A stretch of 64,000 nt of DNA from Marinibaculum sp040216765. Its GTDB lineage: Bacteria; Pseudomonadota; Alphaproteobacteria; Ferrovibrionales; Ferrovibrionaceae. The stretch covers positions 1-64,000 of the forward strand of contig JAVJON010000006.1 of assembly GCA_040216765.1 (NCBI GenBank), written 5' to 3'. Numbering within the stretch: the first letter of the stretch is position 1; the number at the start of each line of letters is the position of its first letter. Positions 43,860-53,222 of this stretch are shown in pieces. The notes beneath the pieces are model-generated. The model saw only the letters and a list, made by a program, of their open reading frames with translations. It did not search any database and was not told the DNA's origin. Made by a program: the position numbers and the translations under genes.

Positions 43860-45610
43860 CCGAGGCAGCACTGGACAGCATCGATCTGCAGATCATGTGG
43901 AACCGGCTGGTCGCTGTGGTCGAGGAACAGGCCCAGACCCTGATCCGGACCGCCTTCAGCACCGCCGTGCGCGAGGCCGGCGACCTGTCTGCCGGCGTGT
44001 TCGATGTCGACGGGCGGATGATCGCCCAGGCGGTGACCGGCACGCCGGGCCATGTCAATTCGATGGCGCTGGCGATCGGCCATTTCCTGGCGCGCTATCC
44101 GGTGGCGGAGATGCGCGAGGGCGATGTCTTCCTGACCAACGACCCGTGGATGAGCTCCGGCCATCTGTACGACTTCACCGTCGTGACGCCGGCCTTCCAT
44201 GGCGGGCGCCTGGTGGCGATGTTCGCCTGCACCGCGCATGTCGTGGATATCGGCGGGATCGGCTTCAGCGCCGACGGCAGGCAGGTCTACGAGGAAGGGC
44301 TCTGCATCCCGGTCATGGCCTTCGCGCGCGGCGGAGAGGTGAACCAGTCGCTGCTGGACATCGTGACCGCCAATGTGCGCGAGCCGGTGCAGGTGAAGGG
44401 CGATCTCTACTCGCTCGCCGCCTGCAACGAGATCGGCTGCCGGCGGCTGGACGAGATGATGACCGAGTTCGGCCTGGCCGACCTGCAGGACCTGGCCGAG
44501 GCCGTCATCACCCGCTCGCGCGATGCCATGCTGGCGAAGATCCGGGCGCTGCCGCGCGGCACCTGGCGCCACAGCATGACCGTCGACGGCTATGAGCGGC
44601 CGGTCGAGCTGGTCGCCGCCCTGACCATCGGCGAGGACGGCATCGTGGTGGACTACGAGGGCACCTCGCCGACCTCCGGCTTCGGCATCAACGTGCCGTT
44701 CTGCTACACCCAGGCCTATACCGGCTTCGGCGTGCGCTGCATCATCGGCCCGGACGTGGTGAACAATCACGGCTCGCTGTCCGCCGTGACCGTGATCGCC
44801 CCGGAAGGCTCCATCGTCAATGCGCCGCGCCCCTGCGCGGTCACCGCCCGCCATGCGGTCGGCCAGATGCTGCCGGACCTGATGTTCGGCTGCCTGGCGC
44901 AGGTCGTGCCGGGCGGCGCGCCGGCCGAGAGCACCGCCAGCCTCTGGGGCATGCCGCTGTTCGGCGGGCATGGCATGGGCGGCGACGTGGCCGGCCCGGG
45001 CAAGAACGCGCAGCCCTTCACGGTGATGCAGATCCTGGCCGGCGGGGTCGGCGCCCGCCCCAACAAGGACGGGCTGTCGGTCACCGCCTTCCCCAGCCGG
45101 GTGCGCAGCATCCCGATCGAGATCACCGAGACGATTTCCCCCGTGGTGTTCTGGCGCAAGGAACTGGCGCCGGATTCCGGCGGGCCGGGCCGGCATCGCG
45201 GCGGCCTGGGGCAGGAGCTCGAGGTCGGCACCGTCGATGGCAGTTCCTTCACCATGTCGGCGGCAACCTGCGACAGGGTGCTCTACCCGGCGCGCGGCCG
45301 CGATGGCGGCCTGCCCGGGCAGAACGGCAGCTATGGGCTGGCATCGGGCGAATTCTTCCAGGGCAAGGGCAAGCATGTCATCCCGGCCGAGGGGCGCCTG
45401 ACCATGCGGCTGCCGGGCGGCGGCGGCTATGGCGACCCGGCCGCACGGGATCCGGCCAGCATTGCCGCCGACCTGCATCTGGGACTGATCTCCGCCGAGG
45501 CGGCGGTCCGCGACTATGGCGCGGTGCTGAACGCCGCCGGCGACGTGGATATCGCCGCAACTTCGACGACCCGGCAGGAAGCTGCCACCTCCGGGGCGAA
45601 CCGCACGTGA
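43856..45610 (+). CDS. hyuB: Hydantoinase B/oxoprolinase family protein, B subunit
   Basis: A 584-residue protein with HyuB landmarks: LVAVVEEQAQTLIRTAFSTAVREAGDLSAGVFD (in parts), GDVFLTNDPWMSSGHLYDF, FACTAHVVDIGG, NVPFCYTQAYTGFGVRC and PGGGGYGDPAARDP. It forms the amidohydrolase partner of HyuA. The transporter genes begin 118 bases downstream in the same direction, suggesting that the substrate is imported by that system. Confidence 0.92.
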   Translation: MTEAALDSIDLQIMWNRLVAVVEEQAQTLIRTAFSTAVREAGDLSAGVFDVDGRMIAQAVTGTPGHVNSMALAIGHFLARYPVAEMREGDVFLTNDPWMSSGHLYDFTVVTPAFHGGRLVAMFACTAHVVDIGGIGFSADGRQVYEEGLCIPVMAFARGGEVNQSLLDIVTANVREPVQVKGDLYSLAACNEIGCRRLDEMMTEFGLADLQDLAEAVITRSRDAMLAKIRALPRGTWRHSMTVDGYERPVELVAALTIGEDGIVVDYEGTSPTSGFGINVPFCYTQAYTGFGVRCIIGPDVVNNHGSLSAVTVIAPEGSIVNAPRPCAVTARHAVGQMLPDLMFGCLAQVVPGGAPAESTASLWGMPLFGGHGMGGDVAGPGKNAQPFTVMQILAGGVGARPNKDGLSVTAFPSRVRSIPIEITETISPVVFWRKELAPDSGGPGRHRGGLGQELEVGTVDGSSFTMSAATCDRVLYPARGRDGGLPGQNGSYGLASGEFFQGKGKHVIPAEGRLTMRLPGGGGYGDPAARDPASIAADLHLGLISAEAAVRDYGAVLNAAGDVDIAATSTTRQEAATSGANRT

Positions 45611-45728
45611 CATCGCGCGTCGCATTGCGTGTCACTGGGCAGCTCATGCCTCCGGCCCGACTGGGGGGGCGGAGCGACAGGGTGGATGCGGGTGCTGGAG
45701 CGCCCGCAATCCGGAGAAAGGGAGAGCT

Positions 45729-46874
45729 ATGAAAAAAGCTGGCTTGAAGAGCCTGGCGATCGCGGCCGTGCTGGCCGCCGCCTGGAGCGGCCCGGGTCAC
45801 GCCGAGGACCCGATCTATATCGGCTCGTCGATTCCGATCACCGGGAACCTGGCCTTTTTCGGCCAGCATGCCCGCTGGGGCACCGACCTCGCGGTCGAGG
45901 AGGCCAACGCCGCCGGCGGTGTCCTCGGGCGCCAGATCGTGGTCGAGCATGAGGACAATCGCTGCAATCCTTCGGAAGGCGTGAAGAGCGTCAGCCAGAT
46001 GCTCGCCGACAAGAAGTATGTCGCCATGCTGGACGGTCTGTGCAGCTCCGTCGTGCTGGCGATCATGCCGCTGATGGAGCGTGCCGGCGTGCCGCTGGTC
46101 GTGGCCAATGGCTCGGCCTCGGCGATCGCGGAGAAGTCCGGGGTCGGCGGCAACAAGTGGACCTTCAAGGTGAACCCGGCCGATGCCGGGCTGGCCGAGG
46201 CGATGGTCGACTGGCTCAACAAGGAGGGCAAGGCCGGCAATATCGCGATCCTGGCGGAGGACAGCGACTTCGGCCGTGGCGGTGCGGACGGTTTCACGGC
46301 GGCCCTGAAGCGGCGCGGCCTCGATGCGATGTCGGAGGATTTCTACCAGCAGGGCACCGCCGACTTCACCGGCGTGTTCACCAAGCTGCGGGCGAAGAAG
46401 CCCGATTCCATCGCGCTCTATTCGGTGGGCGCGGATTTCCAGAACCTGATCCGCCAGTTCCATGCCAACGAGGTCGGCATCCCGCTGACCGGCCGGCTGG
46501 TGACCGACCATATCCCGGAAGAGATCCTGGCCAGCGGCTCGCTGGACGGCACCACCGCCGTGCAGCCCTACACGCCGGAGGTCGATACGCCGGAGAATGC
46601 CGCCTTCAAGGAGAAGTTCATGGCCAAGTTCGGCGAGAACCCGAACCTGCTGAGCTTCGAATCCTATGAGACCACGAAGGTCGTGCTCGACGCGCTGAAG
46701 CGCGCCGGCAAGGCGGACCCGGCGGCGGTCCGGGACGCGCTGGAAACCACCAGCCTGCCCTCGATCCTGGGCACGACGATCGAGTTCGACGACAACAACC
46801 TCGCCCACAACAATGCGGTGATCATGCGCATCGTCGACGGCAAGGTGCAGATCCTGGGTCTCAGCAAGACCTGA
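45729..46874 (+). CDS. Branched-chain amino acid/amide-type ABC substrate-binding protein
   Basis: A 381-residue periplasmic protein (LivK/AmiC class). The signal peptide is MKKAGLKSLAIAAVLAAAWS, ending near GHA|ED. The mature start IYIGSSIPITGNLAFFGQ and the GVLGRQIVVEHEDNRCNP segment are typical. A single Cys pair could form the usual disulfide (DNRCNPSE with DGLCSS). The ligand is unknown; placed after hyuAB it may be a hydantoin, 5-oxoproline or another amide. A strong ribosome site (GGGAGAGCT) precedes the ATG. Confidence 0.9.
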   Translation: MKKAGLKSLAIAAVLAAAWSGPGHAEDPIYIGSSIPITGNLAFFGQHARWGTDLAVEEANAAGGVLGRQIVVEHEDNRCNPSEGVKSVSQMLADKKYVAMLDGLCSSVVLAIMPLMERAGVPLVVANGSASAIAEKSGVGGNKWTFKVNPADAGLAEAMVDWLNKEGKAGNIAILAEDSDFGRGGADGFTAALKRRGLDAMSEDFYQQGTADFTGVFTKLRAKKPDSIALYSVGADFQNLIRQFHANEVGIPLTGRLVTDHIPEEILASGSLDGTTAVQPYTPEVDTPENAAFKEKFMAKFGENPNLLSFESYETTKVVLDALKRAGKADPAAVRDALETTSLPSILGTTIEFDDNNLAHNNAVIMRIVDGKVQILGLSKT

Positions 46875-46944
46875 TCGCCGGCGCAGCCCGCGGTGCCGGG
46901 GAACCGGCATCGCGGGCCCGCCAATGCGGGAGCCGGGCCTGCCC

Positions 46945-47820
46945 ATGGATTCCACTTTCCTGATACAGCTTCTGGTGAACGGCATCGTGCTGGGCGTGAT
47001 CTACGCCCTGCTGGCCACCGGCCTGTCGCTGATCTTCGGCGTGCTCGAGATCGTGAACTTCGCCCATGGCGAGTTCTACATGATCGGCGCGATGCTGGCC
47101 TATTTCGCGGTCAGCAACCTGCATCTCGACTACTGGTCGACGATCGTCGTCGTGGTGATCGTCTCCTGCTGCATCGGCTATGTGCTGTTCGAGGCGCTGC
47201 TGGCATCGATGCGCGGCAAGAATTTCGAACGCTCCATCCTGCTCACCCTCGGGGTCTCGATGGTGCTGCAGAACGGCGCGCTGTTCCTTTTCACCGCAAC
47301 GCCGCGGATCGTGAACACCCAGTACGCCTATGTAAACCTGTCGATCGGCGATGTTCGGGTCTCGCTCCTGCGGGTGCTGGCACTGGTGCTGGCCTGCCTC
47401 GCCTTCGCCGGGCTGTATTTCGTGCTGTACCGCACCCGCATGGGCATGGCGATGCGGGGCGTGGCGCAGAACCGCGAGGCGGCGCTGATGGTCGGCATCC
47501 GGCCGCATGCCATTTCGCGCCTTGCGGTGGTGATCGGCATCGGCCTGTCGGGCCTCGCCGGCGCGGCGCTCGCACCGGTCTATTCGGTGCATCCGACGAT
47601 GGGCTTCGCCTTCGTCTTCAAGGCCTTCGCGATCATCATCATCGGCGGACTGGGCAATGTCTCCGGCGCCGCCCTTGCCGCCATCCTGATCGGCATCCTG
47701 GAAAGCTTCGTGGGCGGCTTCCTGCCGCTGGGCTATGTCGACACCACGGTCTTCGTCTTCATGATCGGGATCCTGCTGTTCCGCCCGCATGGCCTGTTCG
47801 GCAGCGGGGTGCGGATATGA
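46945..47820 (+). CDS. LivH-type ABC transporter permease
   Basis: A 291-residue permease with about eight hydrophobic helices. NGIVLGVIYALLATGLSLIFGVLEIVNFAHGEFYMIGA is the LivH signature (cited in parts), and the EAA-like loop is NREAALMVGIRP. MDSTFLIQLLVNG at 46945 is preferred over the ATG at 46924. It overlaps livM by ATGA, so the permeases are made together. Confidence 0.92.
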   Translation: MDSTFLIQLLVNGIVLGVIYALLATGLSLIFGVLEIVNFAHGEFYMIGAMLAYFAVSNLHLDYWSTIVVVVIVSCCIGYVLFEALLASMRGKNFERSILLTLGVSMVLQNGALFLFTATPRIVNTQYAYVNLSIGDVRVSLLRVLALVLACLAFAGLYFVLYRTRMGMAMRGVAQNREAALMVGIRPHAISRLAVVIGIGLSGLAGAALAPVYSVHPTMGFAFVFKAFAIIIIGGLGNVSGAALAAILIGILESFVGGFLPLGYVDTTVFVFMIGILLFRPHGLFGSGVRI

Positions 47821-48809
47821 CGGCGGGGGAGGCGCTCCGGCGCTTCGGCCTGCCGGTCGTCGTGGTGCTGCTCTGTGTGCTGCCGCTGCTGACCTCCGGC
47901 GAGTACTACCTGACCATCGGCATCGCGGTGGCGACCTTCGCCGTGCTCTCCACCGGGCTCAACCTCGTCTACGGCTATGTCGGGCTGCTGTCCTTCGCGC
48001 AGATCGGCTTCTTCGGGATCGGCGGCTATGCCAGCGCGATCCTGGTCGTCGATCGCGGCTGGTCGATCTGGACCGGCAGCCTGGCGGGCGGCGGGCTGGC
48101 ATTGCTGGCCGGCCTCGTGGTGGCCTATTCCTCGCTGCGCCTGTCGCGCCATGCCTTCGCCATCGTGACCCTCAGCTTCGGGCTGCTCTGCCTGATCGTG
48201 GCGCGGGACTGGGTGTCGCTGACCCGCGGGCCGGCGGGCATGCCGGGCCTGCCGATCCCGGAGGCCTGGTTCCCGATCCTGGGCGATGTCCGCTTCGACC
48301 GGCCGGAGGCGTTCTACGGCCTGATGCTGGCGAACGCCGTCGTCGCCCTGGCGATCATGCACCGGATCATCCATTCGCGGATCGGCCGGGCGCTGCGCGC
48401 CATCAAGCTGAACGAGCCCCTGGCGCAGTCGCAGGGCATCAACCCGCTGCGCTACAAGCTGCTGACGATCGGCGTCTCCGCCTTCCTGAGCGGGGTGACC
48501 GGCGGGCTCTATGTCTTCTACCTGACGATCGTCGATCCCTCGATCTTCGACTTCTACTACACCGAGACGATCCTGATCATGGTGATCGCCGGCGGGCCGG
48601 GCAGCTTCTGGGCGGTGCTGGCCGCCAGCCTGGTCTTCTCGGTGCTGCCGGAACTGCTGCGGTTCTCCACCGACCTGCGCATGGTGATGTACGGGGCGGT
48701 GCTGATCGTGGCGATGCTGGCCTTCCCGCGCGGGGTCGGCGGCCTGCTGCGCGACCGGGCGCTGGCCCGCTGGCGCCGCGCGCAGACCCAGGCGGGGCCG
48801 GCGGAATGA
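47817..48809 (+). CDS. LivM-type ABC transporter permease
   Basis: A 330-residue permease. LNLVYGYVGLLSFAQIGFFGIGGYASAIL is the LivM consensus near residue 45 (in parts), with the cytoplasmic coupling loop IKLNEPLAQSQGINPLRYKL. ATGA overlaps join it to the LivH-type gene before and the LivG-type gene after it. It pairs with LivH to form the import channel. Confidence 0.93.
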   Translation: MTAGEALRRFGLPVVVVLLCVLPLLTSGEYYLTIGIAVATFAVLSTGLNLVYGYVGLLSFAQIGFFGIGGYASAILVVDRGWSIWTGSLAGGGLALLAGLVVAYSSLRLSRHAFAIVTLSFGLLCLIVARDWVSLTRGPAGMPGLPIPEAWFPILGDVRFDRPEAFYGLMLANAVVALAIMHRIIHSRIGRALRAIKLNEPLAQSQGINPLRYKLLTIGVSAFLSGVTGGLYVFYLTIVDPSIFDFYYTETILIMVIAGGPGSFWAVLAASLVFSVLPELLRFSTDLRMVMYGAVLIVAMLAFPRGVGGLLRDRALARWRRAQTQAGPAE

Positions 48810-49609
48810 GCGCCGCGGAGCCGGTCCTGCAGGTGCGCAACCTGACCAAGGCCTATTACGGCCTGACCGCGGTGGACGATGTCAGCTTCGACGTCGAGCG
48901 CGGCTCGATCACCAGCATCATCGGGCCGAACGGCTCCGGCAAGTCGACCACGATCGACTGCATCAGCGGCTTCCAGCGGGCCAACCGGGGGCAGTGGAGC
49001 CTGGACGGCAAGGACCTGACCGGACGCACGCCGCATGCCCATGCCCTGGCCGGCCTGTGCCGCACCTTCCAGACCGTGCGCGCCTATGACGACCTGCCGC
49101 TGATCGACAATCTGCGGGTCGCCCGGCAGGAGCATGACGGGCTGAACTGGTGGCACGCGCTGCGCGGCGGGGCACGGACCCGGGCGGCCGAGGCGGCGGC
49201 GACCGAACGTGCGCTGGAGCTGCTGTCGATCGTCAAGATGGCGCAGTACGCCGAGGCGCCGGCGGCGATCCTGTCCTATGGCCAGCGCAAGCTGCTGGCG
49301 ATCGCGGCGGTGATGATGACCCGGCCGAAGATCGTCATCCTGGACGAGCCGGTGGCCGGCGTGAACCCGACGATGATCCGCGGCATCGAGGAGATCGTGC
49401 GCGAGATCAACGGCGCCGGCGTCACCGTCCTGTTCGTGGAGCATAACGTCGAGTTCGTGATGAACCTGTCGCACCGGGTCATCGTGCTGGATGGCGGCCG
49501 GGTCCTGGCGGAGGGGCCGCCGGACCTGATCCATCGCGACCAGCGGGTTCTGGATGCCTATCTGGGGGCGCCGGTGGATGCGGCGACCGACGGGGCCGGA
49601 CATGGCTGA
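48806..49609 (+). CDS. LivG-type ABC transporter ATPase
   Basis: A 267-residue ATPase. Walker A is GPNGSGKST, the signature is LSYGQRKLLAIAAVMM (the SYGQ variant common in LivG), Walker B IVILDEPVAGVNP, and the H-loop VEHN. CRTFQTVRAYDDLPLIDNL carries the Q-loop. Its ATG overlaps the permease stop and its end overlaps the LivF-type start by 8 bases. Confidence 0.93.
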   Translation: MSAAEPVLQVRNLTKAYYGLTAVDDVSFDVERGSITSIIGPNGSGKSTTIDCISGFQRANRGQWSLDGKDLTGRTPHAHALAGLCRTFQTVRAYDDLPLIDNLRVARQEHDGLNWWHALRGGARTRAAEAAATERALELLSIVKMAQYAEAPAAILSYGQRKLLAIAAVMMTRPKIVILDEPVAGVNPTMIRGIEEIVREINGAGVTVLFVEHNVEFVMNLSHRVIVLDGGRVLAEGPPDLIHRDQRVLDAYLGAPVDAATDGAGHG

Positions 49610-50369
49610 GCCCGGTCCGGCAGGGGGCGGTTTCGTCCTGGAACTCGACGCGGTCGCCACCGGCTATACCGACGAGCCGGTGGTGCGCGATTTCTCCATG
49701 CAGGTCCTGCCCGGCTCGATCACCACCCTGATCGGCGCCAACGGCGCCGGCAAGTCGACCCTGCTGCGCGCGATCTACGGCCTCAACCGGCATTTCGGCG
49801 GGCGCATCCTGCTCGACGGGCAGGAGATCCAGGCCCTGACGCCGGTCGACCGGCTGGCCCGCGGCCTGGGCTTCGTGCCGCAGGGGCGCTGCAACTTCCC
49901 GCTGATGAGCGTCCGCGAGAACCTGGAACTGGGGACCTATTCGCTGCCGCGCTCGGCGATGGCGGAGGCGATGGACCGCGTGGTCGGGCTGTTCCCGGTG
50001 CTGCGCGACAAGTGGAAGGTGCAGGCCGGCAACCTGAGCGGCGGCGAGCAGCAGATCCTGGAAATGGCGATGGTGCTGCAGTCCCGGCCGAAACTGCTTC
50101 TGCTGGACGAGCCGTCCCTCGGCCTGTCGCCGCTGAACCTGCAGCAGGTCTTCCGCACCGTCCTGGCGATCCGCGAGCAGGGGGTCACGGTTATCGTCGT
50201 CGAGCAGAACGTCCATGGCGCGCTGGAGATCTCCGACACCGCCATCGTGCTCGAACTGGGCCGGAAGTTCCTGGAAGGGCCGGCCGCCGAGGTCCGCCAC
50301 GACCCGCGGATCCGCGCCGCCTATCTGGGCGGCACGCCGGAAGGCCAGGCCGGCCCCGCTCCGGCCTGA
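49602..50369 (+). CDS. LivF-type ABC transporter ATPase
   Basis: A 255-residue ATPase, last gene of the set. Walker A is GANGAGKST, the Q-loop LGFVPQGRCNFPLMSVRENLELG, the signature LSGGEQQILEMAMVL and Walker B LLLLDEPSLGLSP. It heterodimerises with the LivG-type ATPase. The ATG at 49602 lies inside the end of the preceding gene, in another frame. Confidence 0.93.
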   Translation: MAEPGPAGGGFVLELDAVATGYTDEPVVRDFSMQVLPGSITTLIGANGAGKSTLLRAIYGLNRHFGGRILLDGQEIQALTPVDRLARGLGFVPQGRCNFPLMSVRENLELGTYSLPRSAMAEAMDRVVGLFPVLRDKWKVQAGNLSGGEQQILEMAMVLQSRPKLLLLDEPSLGLSPLNLQQVFRTVLAIREQGVTVIVVEQNVHGALEISDTAIVLELGRKFLEGPAAEVRHDPRIRAAYLGGTPEGQAGPAPA

Positions 50370-50432
50370 ACCACCTGGTCGTCCGGTCGTGGCCGGCTCC
50401 GAAGCCGGTGCGCCTTGCAGCACCGGCTCCTG

Positions 50433-50835
50433 CCGTCATGGTCGGCCCGCGAGCCGACCATCCATTCCGCCAGCCTTGCAGGACCGCCAGCGGACTGGAT
50501 TCCCGCTCAGGGCGGGAATGACGATGGAGGGGCGGAGCAGCGACCGGCCGGATCGGCCGGCGCCTGGCACCCCCGCGCCCTGCCGCCATGGTCGGCCCCC
50601 GAGCCGACCAGCCATTCCGCCGGCCTTGCAGGACCGCCAGCGGACTGGATTCCCGCTCAAGGCGGGAATGACGCTGGAGGGGGCGGAGCAGCGGCCGGCC
50701 GGATCGGCCGGCGCCTGACACCCCTGCGCCCTGCCGTCATGGTCGGCCCCCGAGCCGACCATCCATTCCGCCGGCCTTGCAGGACCGCCAGCGGACTGGA
50801 TTCCCGCTCTGGGCGGGAATGACGATGGAGGGGCC
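50433..50835. repeat. 150-base tandem repeat, about 2.7 copies
   Basis: Copies begin at 50433, 50583 and 50733, exactly 150 bases apart, the last truncated. Each has the palindrome GTCGGCCCCCGAGCCGAC, the phrase TTGCAGGACCGCCAGCGGAC and a second palindrome ATTCCCGCTC..GGGCGGGAAT. The linker CCGGCCGGATCGGCCGGCGC joins the units. It fills the gap between the transporter genes and the convergent aminotransferase gene. Confidence 0.85.
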
Positions 50836-50856
50836 GCCGCCAGTCGAAGCCTCAAG

Positions 50857-52089
50857 TCAGAAACGGCGCCCCGCCCGGCGTTCCGCGGCCAGCTGCAGGA
50901 CAGCCTCGGCCAGGCGTTCGTAGTCGTCGATCCCGTTGTAGATCTGGGCGGAGATCCGCGCCCGCAGCGCCCCCGCCAGCAGCCGGATCGGCACCTGCAC
51001 GGCGAAGCGGTCCAGCAGCGCCTGGCGCAGGGCCAGCACCGCATCGGGATCCGGGTCGAAGCCGTCTGGCAACCGCACGGTCTGCATGGCGCCGCACAGC
51101 GCGTGCGAAGCGCCGCACTCCGTGCCCCATGCCTGCGCCAGCAGGTCGCCGCCGGCGGTGACCAGGTCATGGTTGTGGCTGCGGATCGCCAGGTCGCCGA
51201 AGCGCTCGCGGAAATCCAGGGCGGTGCCCAGCGCGAACTGCGCCGCGGCGTCGCGGGTGCCGACCCAGTCGAACTCCGCCTCGAAGCCCTGCTCGAACCC
51301 GTGGCTGATCACCAGCGGGTGGGTGGCTTCGCGGACCCCGTCGGAGGCCCAGAGGAACGCGCAGCCCTTCGCCGCGAACAGCCATTTGTGACAATTGCCG
51401 GTGTACCAGTCCGCGCCGATCGCGCCCACGTCGATCGGCAGCATGCCCGGCGCATGGGCGCCATCCACCAGGATCAGGGCATCGGAGCCCGCGCGCACCA
51501 TGCGCACCAGGTCCGCCACCGGCAGGACCAGCGCCGTGGGCGAGGTGGCATGGTCGATCACGGCGAGCTTCAGCCGCGGCCCGATATGCGGCGCGAAGGC
51601 GGCGCGGATCGCCTCCGGATCGGCCGCCGGGAAGGGGACGGCGACCGTCACGACGGTGGCGCCGCTGCGGGCGGCGACATAGCGCACCGTGTTGCGCACC
51701 GCGCCATAGGTCTGGTCGGTCAGCAGGATCTCGTCGCCGGGCGCGAAATCCAGGTTGCGCAGCACCGCATTCACGCCGAGGGTCGCGTTCTCCACCATGG
51801 CGATGTTCGGCCCGGCGGCGCCGATCAGGCCGCCGATCCGGGCGGCGGCCTCGCGCAGCAGCGGGCGGTAGCGCCGCTCCATGAAGGCGGTCGGGTCGCG
51901 CTCGACCTCGGCCCGGATCCGCTCCGCCTCCCGCAGCACCGCCAGCGGCGGCGCGCCATAGGCGCCATGGTTCAGATGCGCGACATCCGGTGCCAGGGCG
52001 AACGCTGGCAGCAGGCCGCGGCCGAACCGCTCCCTGTCGTTGCTCCCGGCGTCGTTGCTCCCGGCGTCATTGCTCCCGGCGACCGCCAT
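50857..52089 (-). CDS. PLP-dependent class V aminotransferase (isopenicillin-N-epimerase-like)
   Basis: A 410-residue enzyme. The PLP lysine is Lys235 in GNCHKWLFAAKG, and Asp209 in VDGAHAPG pairs with the pyridine ring. LNHGAYGAPP and the GTRDAAAQFAL segment follow the epimerase/cysteine-desulfurase-like subclass. The ATG at 52089 has GGGGAG upstream; a GTG at 52122 that overlaps the previous stop (GTGA) is the alternative. Residues 3-18 come from a 15-base tandem repeat (AGSND thrice). Substrate unknown. Confidence 0.88.
   Translation of the reverse strand: MAVAGSNDAGSNDAGSNDRERFGRGLLPAFALAPDVAHLNHGAYGAPPLAVLREAERIRAEVERDPTAFMERRYRPLLREAAARIGGLIGAAGPNIAMVENATLGVNAVLRNLDFAPGDEILLTDQTYGAVRNTVRYVAARSGATVVTVAVPFPAADPEAIRAAFAPHIGPRLKLAVIDHATSPTALVLPVADLVRMVRAGSDALILVDGAHAPGMLPIDVGAIGADWYTGNCHKWLFAAKGCAFLWASDGVREATHPLVISHGFEQGFEAEFDWVGTRDAAAQFALGTALDFRERFGDLAIRSHNHDLVTAGGDLLAQAWGTECGASHALCGAMQTVRLPDGFDPDPDAVLALRQALLDRFAVQVPIRLLAGALRARISAQIYNGIDDYERLAEAVLQLAAERRAGRRF
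52036..52080. repeat. 15-base tandem repeat, three copies, in coding sequence
   Basis: GTCGTTGCTCCCGGC (52036-52050, 52051-52065) and GTCATTGCTCCCGGC (52066-52080) lie at the 5' end of the aminotransferase gene. They encode the repeated AGSND and keep the frame, so copy-number change would only alter a disordered N-terminus. Confidence 0.9.
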
Positions 52090-52118
52090 TGTCCTGCTCC
52101 CCTTGCCTGCGGCATGGC

Positions 52119-53222
52119 TCACTGGCCGCCCGCCTTGGTTCCCGCATCCGCCGGCAGCGATTGCAGGACGGCGTTGATCAGCTGGATCATGCCCTCTGCG
52201 CTGCCGGCGGATGCGGCATTGGCGATCGGGCCCCAGCGCTCGTCCAGGCTGCCGGCCGGCACCATGTTCTCCACGGTCACCGTCCCGACGGCCTCGCCAT
52301 CCGGCGCGAACAGCGTCCAGTCGATGGTGACCATCTCGCGCCGGGCCGCAGCCGGCGTCATTGCCACCGCGCCGGCCAGGACAAAGGCATCTGTCGTCAG
52401 CTCCGGCGCGAACGGCACGCCGGAGGCGGTCAGTATCCGCTTCATCGCCTGGGCCAGCGCGACATTGCCGTCGCCCGGCGCGCCGGACACGTCGAAGATG
52501 AAGAAGCGGGCCGGAAGATCCGGCGCGACGTCCTGCTGCGCCTGCGGCGACGGGCTGCCGGCCGGCGTCGCCGCGCGGCCCTCGGCCGGACCCTGGGCCC
52601 GGGGCTGCGGCTGCTCCCCCGGCCGGCTCTGCGGCAGGTCCTGGACCTGCACCGGTGCCCTTGCCGATGCCGGTTTCGGCCGGACCGGCGGCGCCGGGCG
52701 GAACAGGCTGTCCATCAGGCGGCGTGCGCCGCGCCGGGCCAGGCTGTCGATCAGCTGCGGATCGCCTGCCGCGAAGGCCTCCGCCGATACGGTGAGGCCG
52801 TCCGAGGCCACCGGCCGGCTGTCGCCGGCAATCTCCACCAGGGCATAGTCGATCTGCAGCGGGCCGCTCGTCCCGGCGTCAGGCTGCGCGGCGACGGCCG
52901 GGGCGATGGCCCGCGCCGGCCGGCCGGTATCGAGGTGGCGGGCCGTGGCCGGGACCTCCTGGCGCTGGAGTTCCGCCGCCAGGGATTCGGCAAAGGCCGC
53001 GCCGATGGGGTCGGGCACGCCCTGCAGCGGCTCCACGATGAACAGCGAATTGTCGACCAGCGCGCGCAGGTCCGCGGCCGAGACCTGCTTGCTGTCGGGC
53101 TGGAACGGGCGCGGCAGCGGCTGGCAGCCGGCCAGGTCGAGGGCGGCGACCAGCAGGGCGGCGCACAGCAGGCGGGCGACGACCGGGCGCCGGCGGCCAT
53201 GGGGGCGATCAGGTGAGGGCAC
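52119..53222 (-). CDS. Putative lipoprotein of unknown function
   Basis: About 367 residues from the GTG at 53222 (a TTG three codons upstream is possible). A type II signal ends in the lipobox LAGC (Cys33), so the protein is lipid-anchored, probably to the outer membrane. The first half is LVDNSLFIVEPLQG...IDYALVEIAG and the second FFIFDVSGAPGDGNVALAQAMKRIL...TIDWTLFAPDGEAVGTV, two similar domains joined by a Pro/Ala/Gln-rich linker at about 180-235. I recognise no family. It lies between pgeF and the aminotransferase gene. Confidence 0.72.
   Translation of the reverse strand: MPSPDRPHGRRRPVVARLLCAALLVAALDLAGCQPLPRPFQPDSKQVSAADLRALVDNSLFIVEPLQGVPDPIGAAFAESLAAELQRQEVPATARHLDTGRPARAIAPAVAAQPDAGTSGPLQIDYALVEIAGDSRPVASDGLTVSAEAFAAGDPQLIDSLARRGARRLMDSLFRPAPPVRPKPASARAPVQVQDLPQSRPGEQPQPRAQGPAEGRAATPAGSPSPQAQQDVAPDLPARFFIFDVSGAPGDGNVALAQAMKRILTASGVPFAPELTTDAFVLAGAVAMTPAAARREMVTIDWTLFAPDGEAVGTVTVENMVPAGSLDERWGPIANAASAGSAEGMIQLINAVLQSLPADAGTKAGGQ

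Noticed and set aside
50433..50835. CRISPR array
   Set aside because: The unit is 150 bases with no short repeat and unique spacer alternation; copies are nearly identical throughout.
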